NCBI GenBank assembly: GCA_036172665.1
Contig: CM069872.1
Location: 25,920,001-25,984,000 of the forward strand
Direction of reading: 5' to 3'
Length of the DNA: 64,000 nt
Source of the DNA: Prosopocoilus inquinatus
Lineage: Eukaryota; Arthropoda; Insecta; Coleoptera; Lucanidae
Below, in pieces: positions 51,595 through 62,176 of this stretch. The first letter of the stretch is position 1, and every line of letters begins with the position of its first letter. A program made the position numbers and the translations under genes. The notes below the pieces were generated by a model. It saw only the letters and a list, made by a program, of their open reading frames with translations, ran no database searches and had not been told where the DNA came from.

Positions 51595-54500
51595 TGTATC
51601 TAATCGATCCTTACTCATCTATCATGTTATTTGGCGTTTCGATGGACTCCAGTAGCTCTGATGTGAGATACGACGTTTTCGGACGCAGCAGAAGCTGGAA
51701 ATAATTTTAAACGAAACAACACGCATTAGCGTCTTTCCTGTGATGTATCTAATCGATCCTTACTCATCTATCATGTTATTTGACGTTTGGACGGACTCCA
51801 GTAACTCTGATGTGAGATACAATGTTATCGGACGCAGCAGAAGCTGGAAATAGTTTTGAACGAAACAACACGTATTAGCGTTGTTCCTGTGATGTATCTA
51901 AACGATCCTTACTTATCTAACATGTTATTTGACGTTTGGATGGACTCCAGTAAGTCTGATGTGAGATACAAAGTTATCGGACGCAGCAGAAGCTGGAAAT
52001 AGTTTTGAACGAAACAACACGTATTAGCGTTGTTCCTGTGATGTATCTAAACGATCCTTACTTATCTAACATGTTATTTGACGTTTGGATGGACTCCAGT
52101 AAGTCTGATGTGAGTTACAAAGTTTTTGGACGCAGCAGGAGCTAGAAATAGTTTTAAACGAAACAACACGTATTAGCGTTGTTCCTGTGCTGTAACTAAT
52201 CGATCCTTACTCATATATCATGTTATTTGACGTTTGGACGGACTCCAGTAACTCTGATGAGAGATACAAAGTTTTTGGACGCAGCAGGAGCTAGAAATAG
52301 TTTTAAACGAAACAACACGTATTAGTGTTGTTCCTGTGCTGTATCTAATCGATCCTTACTTATCTATCATGTTATTTGACGTTTGGATGGACTCCAGTAA
52401 GTCTGATGTGAGATACGAAATGTTCGGACGCAGCAGCAGCTGGAAATAGTTTTAAACGAAACAACACATAGTAGCGTTGTTCCTGTGATGTAACTAATCG
52501 ATCCTTACTCATATATCATGTTATTTGACGTTTGGACGGACTCCAGTAACTCTGATGAGAGATACAAAGTTTTTGGACGCAGCAGGAGCTAGAAATAGTT
52601 TTAAACGAAACAACACGTATTAGTGTTGTTCCTGTGCTGTATCTAATCGATCCTTACTTATCTATCATGTTATTTGACGTTTCGATGGACTCCAGAAACT
52701 CTGATGTGAGATACGACGTTTTCGGACGCAGCAGAAGCTGGAAATAGTTTTAAACGAAACAACACGTATTAGCGTTGTTCCTGTGATGTATCTAATCGAT
52801 CCTTACTCATCTATCATGTTATTTGACGTTTGGACGGACTCCAGTAACTCTGATGTGAGATACAATGTTATCGGACGCAGCAGAAGCTGGAAATAGTTTT
52901 GAACGAAACAACACGTATTAGCGTTGTTCCTGTGATGTATCTAAACGATCCTTACTTATCTAACATGTTATTTGACGTTTGGATGGACTCCAGTAAGTCT
53001 GATGTGAGATACAAAGTTATCGGACGCAGCAGAAGCTGGAAATAGTTTTGAACGAAACGACACGTATTAGCGTTGTTCCTGTGATGTATCTAAACGATCC
53101 TTACTTATCTAATATGTTATTTGACGTTTGGATGGACTCCAGTAACTCTGATGTGAGATACAACGTGTTGTTTCGTTTAAAACTATTTCCAGCTTCTGCT
53201 GCGTCCGAAAATTTCGTATTCTATCATGTTATTTGGCGTTTCGATGGACTCCAGTAACTCTGATGTGAGATACAAAGTTATCGGACGCAGCAGAAGCTGG
53301 AAATAGTTTTGAACGAAACAACACGTATTAGCGTTGTTCCTGTGATGTATCTAAACGATCCTTACTTATCTAACATGTTATTTGACGTTTGGATGGACTC
53401 CAGTAAGTCTGATGTGAGATACAAAGTTTTTGGACGCAGCAGGAGTTAGAAATAGTTTTAAACGAAACAACACGTATTAGCGTTGTTCCTGTGCTGTATC
53501 TAATCGATCCTTACTTATCTATCATGTTATTTGACGTTTCGATGGACTCCAGTAACTCTGATGTGAGATGCGACGTTTTCGGACGCAGCAGAAGCTGGAA
53601 ATAGTTTTAAACGAAACAACACGTATTAGCGTTCTTCCTGTGATGTATCTAATCGATCCTTACTCATCTATTATGTTATTTGACGTTTGGACGGACTCCA
53701 GTACCTCTGATGAGAGATACAAAGTTCTCGGACGCAGTAGAAGCTGGAAATAGTTTTGAACGAAACAACACGTATTAGCGTTGTTCCTGTGATGTATCTA
53801 AACGATCCTTACTCATCTATCATGTTATTTGGCGTTTCGATGGACTCCAGTAGCTCTGATGTGAGATACTTCGTTTTTGGACGCAGCAGGAGCTGGAAAT
53901 AGTTTTAAACGAAACAACACGTATTAGCGTTGTTCCTGTGCTGTATCTAATCGATCCTTACTCATCTATCATGTTATTTGGCGTTTCGATGGACTCCAGT
54001 AGCTCTGATGTGAGATACGACGTTTTCGGACGCAGCAGAAGCTGGAAATAGTTTTAAACGAAACAACACGCATTAGCGTTGTTCCTGTGATGTATCTAAT
54101 CGATCCTTACTTATCTATCATGTTATTTGACGTTTGGATGGACTCCAGTAAGTCTGATGTGAGATACGACGTTTTCGGACGCAGCAGAAGCTGGAAATAG
54201 TTTTAAATGAAACAACACGCATTAGCGTTGTTCCTGTGATGTATCTAATCGATCCTTACTCATCTATCATGTTATTTGGCGTTTCGATGGACTCCAGTAG
54301 CTCTGATGTGAGATACGACGTTTTTGGACGCAGCAGGAGCTGGAAATAGTTTTAAACGAAACAACACGTATTAGCGTTGTTCCTGTGCTGTATCTAATCG
54401 ATCCTTACTCATCTATCATGTTATTTGGCGTTTCGATGGACTCCAGTAGCTCTGATGTGAGATACGACGTTTTCGGACGCAGCAGAAGCTGGAAATAATT

Positions 54501-57034
54501 TTAAACGAAACAACACGCATTAGCGTCTTTCCTGTGATGTATCTAATCGATCCTTACTCATCTATCATGTTATTTGACGTTTGGACGGACTCCAGTAACT
54601 CTGATGTGAGATACAATGTTATCGGACGCAGCAGAAGCTGGAAATAGTTTTGAACGAAACAACACGTATTAGCGTTGTTCCTGTGATGTATCTAAACGAT
54701 CCTTACTTATCTAACATGTTATTTGACGTTTGGATGGACTCCAGTAAGTCTGATGTGAGATACAAAGTTATCGGACGCAGCAGAAGCTGGAAATAGTTTT
54801 GAACGAAACAACACGTATTAGCGTTGTTCCTGTGATGTATCTAAACGATCCTTACTTATCTAACATGTTATTTGACGTTTGGATGGACTCCAGTAAGTCT
54901 GATGTGAGTTACAAAGTTTTTGGACGCAGCAGGAGCTAGAAATAGTTTTAAACGAAACAACACGTATTAGCGTTGTTCCTGTGCTGTATCTAATCGATGC
55001 TTACTTATCTATCATGTTATTTGACGTTTCGATGGACTCCAGTAACTCTGATGTGAGATACGACGTTTTCGGACGCAGCAGAAGCTGGAAATAGTTTTAA
55101 ACGAAACAACACGTATTACCGTTGTTCCTGTGATGTATCTAATCGATCCTTACTCATCTATCATGTTATTTGACGTTTGGATGGACTCCAGTAACTCTGA
55201 TGTGAGATACGAAATGTTCGGACGCAGCAGCAGCTGGAAATAGTTTTAAACGAAACAACACATATTAGCGTTGTTCCTGTGATGTAACTAATCGATCCTT
55301 ACTCATATATCATGTTATTTGACGTTTGGACGGACTCCAGTAACTCTGATGAGAGATACAAAGTTTTTGGACGCAGCAGGAGCTAGAAATAGTTTTAAAC
55401 GAAACAACACGTATTAGTGTTGTTCCTGTGCTGTATCTAATCGATCCTTACTTATCTATCATGTTATTTGACGTTTCGATGGACTCCAGTAACTCTGATG
55501 TGAGATACGACGTTTTCGGACGCAGCAGAAGCTGGAAATAGTTTTAAACGAAACAACACGTATTAGCGTTGTTCCTGTGATGTATCTAATCGATCCTTAC
55601 TCATCTATCATGTTATTTGACGTTTGGACGGACTCCAGTAACTCTGATGTGAGATACAATGTTATCGGACGCAGCAGAAGCTGGAAATAGTTTTGAACGA
55701 AACAACACGTATTAGCGTTGTTCCTGTGATGTATCTAAACGATCCTTACTTATCTAACATGTTATTTGACGTTTGGATGGACTCCAGTAAGTCTGATGTG
55801 AGATACAAAGTTATCGGACGCAGCAGAAGCTGGAAATAGTTTTGAACGAAACGACACGTATTAGCGTTGTTCCTGTGATGTATCTAAACGATCCTTACTT
55901 ATCTAACATGTTATTTGACGTTTGGATGGACTCCAGTATGTCTGATGTGAGTTACAAAGTTTTTGGACGCAGCAGGAGCTAGAAATAGTTTTAAACGAAA
56001 CAACACGTATTAGCGTTGTTCCTGTGCTGTATCTAATCGATCTTTACTTATCTATCATGTTATTTGACGTTTCGATGGACTCCAGTAACTCTGATGTGAG
56101 ATACGACGTTTTCGGACGCAGCAGAAGCTGGAAATAGTTTTAAACGAAACAACACGTATTAGCGTTGTTCCTGTGATGTATCTAATCGATCCTTACTCAT
56201 CTATCATGTTATTTGACGTTTGGATGGACTCCAGTAACTCTGATGTGAGATACGAAATGTTCGGACGCAGCAGCAGCTGGAAATAGTTTTAAACGAAACA
56301 ACACATATTAGCGTTGTTCCTGTGATGTAACTAATCGATCCTTACTCATATATCATGTTATTTGACGTTTGGACGGACTCCAGTAACTCTGATGAGAGAT
56401 ACAAAGTTTTTGGACGCAGCAGGAGCTAGAAATAGTTTTAAACGAAACAACACGTATTAGTGTTGTTCCTGTGCTGTATCTAATCGATCCTTACTTATCT
56501 ATCATGTTATTTGACGTTTCGATGGACTCCAGTAACTCTGATGTGAGATACGACGTTTTCGGACGCAGCAGAAGCTGGAAATAGTTTTAAACGAAACAAC
56601 ACGTATTAGCGTTGTTCCTGTGATGTATCTAATCGATCCTTACCCATCTATCATGTTATTTGACGTTTGGACGGACTCCAGTAACTCTGATGTGAGATAC
56701 AATGTTATCGGACGCAGCAGAAGCTGGAAATAGTTTTGAACGAAACAACACGTATTAGCGTTGTTCCTGTGATGTATCTAAACGATCCTTACTTATCTAA
56801 CATGTTATTTGACGTTTGGATGGACTCCAGTAAGTCTGATGTGAGATACAAAGTTATCGGACGCAGCAGAAGCTGGAAATAGTTTTGAACGAAACGACAC
56901 GTATTAGCGTTGTTCCTGTGATGTATCTAAACGATCCTTACTTATCTAACATGTTATTTGACGTTTGGATGGACTCCAGTAAGTCTGATGTGAGTTACAA
57001 AGTTTTTGGACGCAGCAGGAGCTAGAAATAGTTT
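51595..57034 (+). repeat. 47-monomer segment, copy 1 (period 6966 bp)
   Basis: Every base from 51595 to 57034 has its partner 6966 bp downstream (47 x 149 minus the 37 bases lost at the micro-inversion). Shared rare marks include AAATAATTTTAAACG near 51702 and 58668, the micro-inversion at 53163 and 60129, GATACTTCG near 53866 and 60832, TTTTAAATGAAAC near 54202 and 61168, ATTACCGTTG near 55116 and 62082, and GATCTTTAC near 56039 and 63005. By eye I found only about five single-base differences, for example CCAGAAACTC near 52692 and TACCCATC near 56642. The copy contains nested seven-monomer units on its right side. Confidence 0.9.
53163..53218 (-). other. Micro-inversion: 56 bp of satellite in reverse orientation, copy 1
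   Basis: After GAGATACA the sequence reads ACGTGTTGTTTCG... and ends ...CCGAAAATTTCGTA. This is the exact reverse complement of a monomer stretch running from TACGAAATTTTCGG, across the monomer boundary (GCTGGAAATAG), to AACAACACGT. The forward stretch expected here (consensus 127 through 72 of the next monomer, 95 bases) is replaced by 58 bases, so 37 bp are lost and consensus positions of about 31-72 are absent. The inverted copy carries the GAAATTTTCGG and TTTTAAACG alleles, whereas flanking monomers carry GTTATCGG and TTTTGAACG. It was therefore probably copied from another monomer, by template switching, instead of flipped in place. The normal array resumes at TCTATCATG (53220). Confidence 0.92.
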
Positions 57035-57296
57035 TAAACGAAACAACACGTATTAGCGTTGTTCCTGTGCTGTATCTAATCGATCTTTACTTATCTATCA
57101 TGTTATTTGACGTTTCGATGGACTCCAGTAACTCTGATGTGAGATACGACGTTTTCGGACGCAGCAGAAGCTGGAAATAGTTTTAAACGAAACAACACGT
57201 ATTAGCGTTGTTCCTGTGATGTATCTAATCGATCCTTACTCATCTATCATGTTATTTGACGTTTGGATGGACTCCAGTAACTCTGATGTGAGATAC
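55211..57296 (+). repeat. Seven-monomer HOR (1043-bp period), two units
   Basis: The mark GATACGAAATGTTCGG with GCAGCAGCAGCTGG recurs with GAAATG at 55211, 56254 and 57297, 1043 bp (7 x 149) apart. Within each unit the order is TAACTAATCG/CTCATATATC monomer, ATTAGTGTTG/GTGCTG monomer, GGACGG/GATACAATG monomer, TTTTGAACG/TTATCGG monomer, AACGACACG monomer with GAGTTACAAAG, GATCTTTAC monomer, and the GAAATG monomer. After 57297 the order is lost. Confidence 0.88.
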
Positions 57297-58560
57297 GAAA
57301 TGTTCGGACGCAGCAGCAGCTGGAAATAGTTTTAAACGAAACAACACATATTAGCGTTGTTCCTGTGATGTATCTAATCGATCCTTACTTATCTATCATG
57401 TTATTTGACGTTTGGATGGACTCCAGTAACCCTGCCGTGAGATACGAAGTTCTCGGACGCAGCAGAAGCTGGAAATAGTTTTAAACGAAACAACACGCAT
57501 TAGCGTTGTTCCTGTGATGTATCTAATCGATCCTTACTCATCTATCATGTTATTTGGCGTTTCGATGGACTCCAGTAACTCTGATGTGAGAAACGAAATT
57601 TTCGGACGCAGCAGAAGCTGGAAATAGTTCTAAACGGAACAACACGCATTAGCGTTGTTCCTGTGCTGTATCTAATCGATCCTTACTTATCTATCATGTT
57701 ATTTGACATTTCGATGGACTCCAGTAACTCTGATGTGAGATACGACGTTTTCGGACGCAGCAGAAGCTGGAAATAGTTTTAAACGAAACAACACGTATTA
57801 GCGTTGTTCCTGTGATGTATCTAATCGATCCTTACTTATCTATCATGTTATTTGACGTTTCGATGGACTCCAGTAACTATGATGTGAGATACGAAATTTT
57901 CGGACGCAGCAGAAGCTGGAAATAGTTTTGAACGAAACAACACGTATTAGCGTTGTTCCTGTGATGTATCTAAACGATCCTTACTCATCTATCATGTTAT
58001 TTGGCGTTTCGATGGACTCCAGTAGCTCTGATGTGAGATACGACGTTTTTGGACGCAGCAGGAGCTGGAAATAGTTTTAAACGAAACAACACGTATTAGC
58101 GTTGTTCCTGTGCTGTATCTAATCGATCCTTACTCATCTATCATGTTATTTGGCGTTTCGATGGACTCCAGTAGCTCTGATGTGAGATACGACGTTTTCG
58201 GACGCAGCAGAAGCTGGAAATAGTTTTAAACGAAACAACACGCATTAGCGTTGTTCCTGTGATGTATCTAATCGATCCTTACTCATCTATCATGTTATTT
58301 GGCGTTTCGATGGACTCCAGTAGCTCTGATGTGAGATACGACGTTTTCGGACGCAGCAGAAGCTGGAAATAGTTTTAAACGAAACAACACGCATTAGCGT
58401 TGTTCCTGTGATGTATCTAATCGATCCTTACTTATCTATCATGTTATTTGACGTTTGGATGGACTCCAGTAAGTCTGATGTGAGATACGACGTTTTTGGA
58501 CGCAGCAGGAGCTGGAAATAGTTTTAAACGAAACAACACGTATTAGCGTTGTTCCTGTGC
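57035..58560 (+). repeat. Satellite between the two visible parts of the 6966-bp duplication
   Basis: The first part continues the seven-monomer HOR to about 57.3 kb. A run then follows that uses alleles typical of the 46-50 kb region: TAACCCTGCCGTG with a private C near 57434, AGTTCTAAACGGAAC near 57627, GACATTTCG near 57707, TAACTATGATG near 57874, and GGCG/TAGCTCT monomers. The counterpart of this stretch in copy 2 would lie right of the window, so whether it belongs to the duplicated unit is not visible. Confidence 0.8.
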
Positions 58561-60128
58561 TGTATCTAATCGATCCTTACTCATCTATCATGTTATTTGG
58601 CGTTTCGATGGACTCCAGTAGCTCTGATGTGAGATACGACGTTTTCGGACGCAGCAGAAGCTGGAAATAATTTTAAACGAAACAACACGCATTAGCGTCT
58701 TTCCTGTGATGTATCTAATCGATCCTTACTCATCTATCATGTTATTTGACGTTTGGACGGACTCCAGTAACTCTGATGTGAGATACAATGTTATCGGACG
58801 CAGCAGAAGCTGGAAATAGTTTTGAACGAAACAACACGTATTAGCGTTGTTCCTGTGATGTATCTAAACGATCCTTACTTATCTAACATGTTATTTGACG
58901 TTTGGATGGACTCCAGTAAGTCTGATGTGAGATACAAAGTTATCGGACGCAGCAGAAGCTGGAAATAGTTTTGAACGAAACAACACGTATTAGCGTTGTT
59001 CCTGTGATGTATCTAAACGATCCTTACTTATCTAACATGTTATTTGACGTTTGGATGGACTCCAGTAAGTCTGATGTGAGTTACAAAGTTTTTGGACGCA
59101 GCAGGAGCTAGAAATAGTTTTAAACGAAACAACACGTATTAGCGTTGTTCCTGTGCTGTAACTAATCGATCCTTACTCATATATCATGTTATTTGACGTT
59201 TGGACGGACTCCAGTAACTCTGATGAGAGATACAAAGTTTTTGGACGCAGCAGGAGCTAGAAATAGTTTTAAACGAAACAACACGTATTAGTGTTGTTCC
59301 TGTGCTGTATCTAATCGATCCTTACTTATCTATCATGTTATTTGACGTTTGGATGGACTCCAGTAAGTCTGATGTGAGATACGAAATGTTCGGACGCAGC
59401 AGCAGCTGGAAATAGTTTTAAACGAAACAACACATAGTAGCGTTGTTCCTGTGATGTAACTAATCGATCCTTACTCATATATCATGTTATTTGACGTTTG
59501 GACGGACTCCAGTAACTCTGATGAGAGATACAAAGTTTTTGGACGCAGCAGGAGCTAGAAATAGTTTTAAACGAAACAACACGTATTAGTGTTGTTCCTG
59601 TGCTGTATCTAATCGATCCTTACTTATCTATCATGTTATTTGACGTTTCGATGGACTCCAGTAACTCTGATGTGAGATACGACGTTTTCGGACGCAGCAG
59701 AAGCTGGAAATAGTTTTAAACGAAACAACACGTATTAGCGTTGTTCCTGTGATGTATCTAATCGATCCTTACTCATCTATCATGTTATTTGACGTTTGGA
59801 CGGACTCCAGTAACTCTGATGTGAGATACAATGTTATCGGACGCAGCAGAAGCTGGAAATAGTTTTGAACGAAACAACACGTATTAGCGTTGTTCCTGTG
59901 ATGTATCTAAACGATCCTTACTTATCTAACATGTTATTTGACGTTTGGATGGACTCCAGTAAGTCTGATGTGAGATACAAAGTTATCGGACGCAGCAGAA
60001 GCTGGAAATAGTTTTGAACGAAACGACACGTATTAGCGTTGTTCCTGTGATGTATCTAAACGATCCTTACTTATCTAACATGTTATTTGACGTTTGGATG
60101 GACTCCAGTAACTCTGATGTGAGATACA

Positions 60129-60184
60129 ACGTGTTGTTTCGTTTAAAACTATTTCCAGCTTCTGCTGCGTCCGAAAATTTCGTA
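60129..60184 (-). other. Micro-inversion, copy 2
   Basis: The 56-bp inverted segment and both of its junctions are identical to those at 53163-53218, exactly 6966 bp upstream. The breakpoints are too specific to have arisen twice, so the inversion predates duplication of the 47-monomer segment. The 37-bp loss is also shared. Confidence 0.92.
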
Positions 60185-62176
60185 TTCTATCATGTTATTT
60201 GGCGTTTCGATGGACTCCAGTAACTCTGATGTGAGATACAAAGTTATCGGACGCAGCAGAAGCTGGAAATAGTTTTGAACGAAACAACACGTATTAGCGT
60301 TGTTCCTGTGATGTATCTAAACGATCCTTACTTATCTAACATGTTATTTGACGTTTGGATGGACTCCAGTAAGTCTGATGTGAGATACAAAGTTTTTGGA
60401 CGCAGCAGGAGTTAGAAATAGTTTTAAACGAAACAACACGTATTAGCGTTGTTCCTGTGCTGTATCTAATCGATCCTTACTTATCTATCATGTTATTTGA
60501 CGTTTCGATGGACTCCAGTAACTCTGATGTGAGATGCGACGTTTTCGGACGCAGCAGAAGCTGGAAATAGTTTTAAACGAAACAACACGTATTAGCGTTC
60601 TTCCTGTGATGTATCTAATCGATCCTTACTCATCTATTATGTTATTTGACGTTTGGACGGACTCCAGTACCTCTGATGAGAGATACAAAGTTCTCGGACG
60701 CAGTAGAAGCTGGAAATAGTTTTGAACAAAACAACACGTATTAGCGTTGTTCCTGTGATGTATCTAAACGATCCTTACTCATCTATCATGTTATTTGGCG
60801 TTTCGATGGACTCCAGTAGCTCTGATGTGAGATACTTCGTTTTTGGACGCAGCAGGAGCTGGAAATAGTTTTAAACGAAACAACACGTATTAGCGTTGTT
60901 CCTGTGCTGTATCTAATCGATCCTTACTCATCTATCATGTTATTTGGCGTTTCGATGGACTCCAGTAGCTCTGATGTGAGATACGACGTTTTCGGACGCA
61001 GCAGAAGCTGGAAATAGTTTTAAACGAAACAACACGCATTAGCGTTGTTCCTGTGATGTATCTAATCGATCCTTACTTATCTATCATGTTATTTGACGTT
61101 TGGATGGACTCCAGTAAGTCTGATGTGAGATACGACGTTTTCGGACGCAGCAGAAGCTGGAAATAGTTTTAAATGAAACAACACGCATTAGCGTTGTTCC
61201 TGTGATGTATCTAATCGATCCTTACTCATCTATCATGTTATTTGGCGTTTCGATGGACTCCAGTAGCTCTGATGTGAGATACGACGTTTTTGGACGCAGC
61301 AGGAGCTGGAAATAGTTTTAAACGAAACAACACGTATTAGCGTTGTTCCTGTGCTGTATCTAATCGATCCTTACTCATCTATCATGTTATTTGGCGTTTC
61401 GATGGACTCCAGTAGCTCTGATGTGAGATACGACGTTTTCGGACGCAGCAGAAGCTGGAAATAATTTTAAACGAAACAACACGCATTAGCGTCTTTCCTG
61501 TGATGTATCTAATCGATCCTTACTCATCTATCATGTTATTTGACGTTTGGACGGACTCCAGTAACTCTGATGTGAGATACAATGTTATCGGACGCAGCAG
61601 AAGCTGGAAATAGTTTTGAACGAAACAACACGTATTAGCGTTGTTCCTGTGATGTATCTAAACGATCCTTACTTATCTAACATGTTATTTGACGTTTGGA
61701 TGGACTCCAGTAAGTCTGATGTGAGATACAAAGTTATCGGACGCAGCAGAAGCTGGAAATAGTTTTGAACGAAACAACACGTATTAGCGTTGTTCCTGTG
61801 ATGTATCTAAACGATCCTTACTTATCTAACATGTTATTTGACGTTTGGATGGACTCCAGTAAGTCTGATGTGAGTTACAAAGTTTTTGGACGCAGCAGGA
61901 GCTAGAAATAGTTTTAAACGAAACAACACGTATTAGCGTTGTTCCTGTGCTGTATCTAATCGATGCTTACTTATCTATCATGTTATTTGACGTTTCGATG
62001 GACTCCAGTAACTCTGATGTGAGATACGACGTTTTCGGACGCAGCAGAAGCTGGAAATAGTTTTAAACGAAACAACACGTATTACCGTTGTTCCTGTGAT
62101 GTATCTAATCGATCCTTACTCATCTATCATGTTATTTGACGTTTGGATGGACTCCAGTAACTCTGATGTGAGATAC

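Noticed and set aside
53048..53257. 69-codon open frame across the micro-inversion, repeated at 60014-60223
   Set aside because: It exists only because the inversion removes the normal stop. It is identical in both copies because the DNA was duplicated, not because a protein is maintained.
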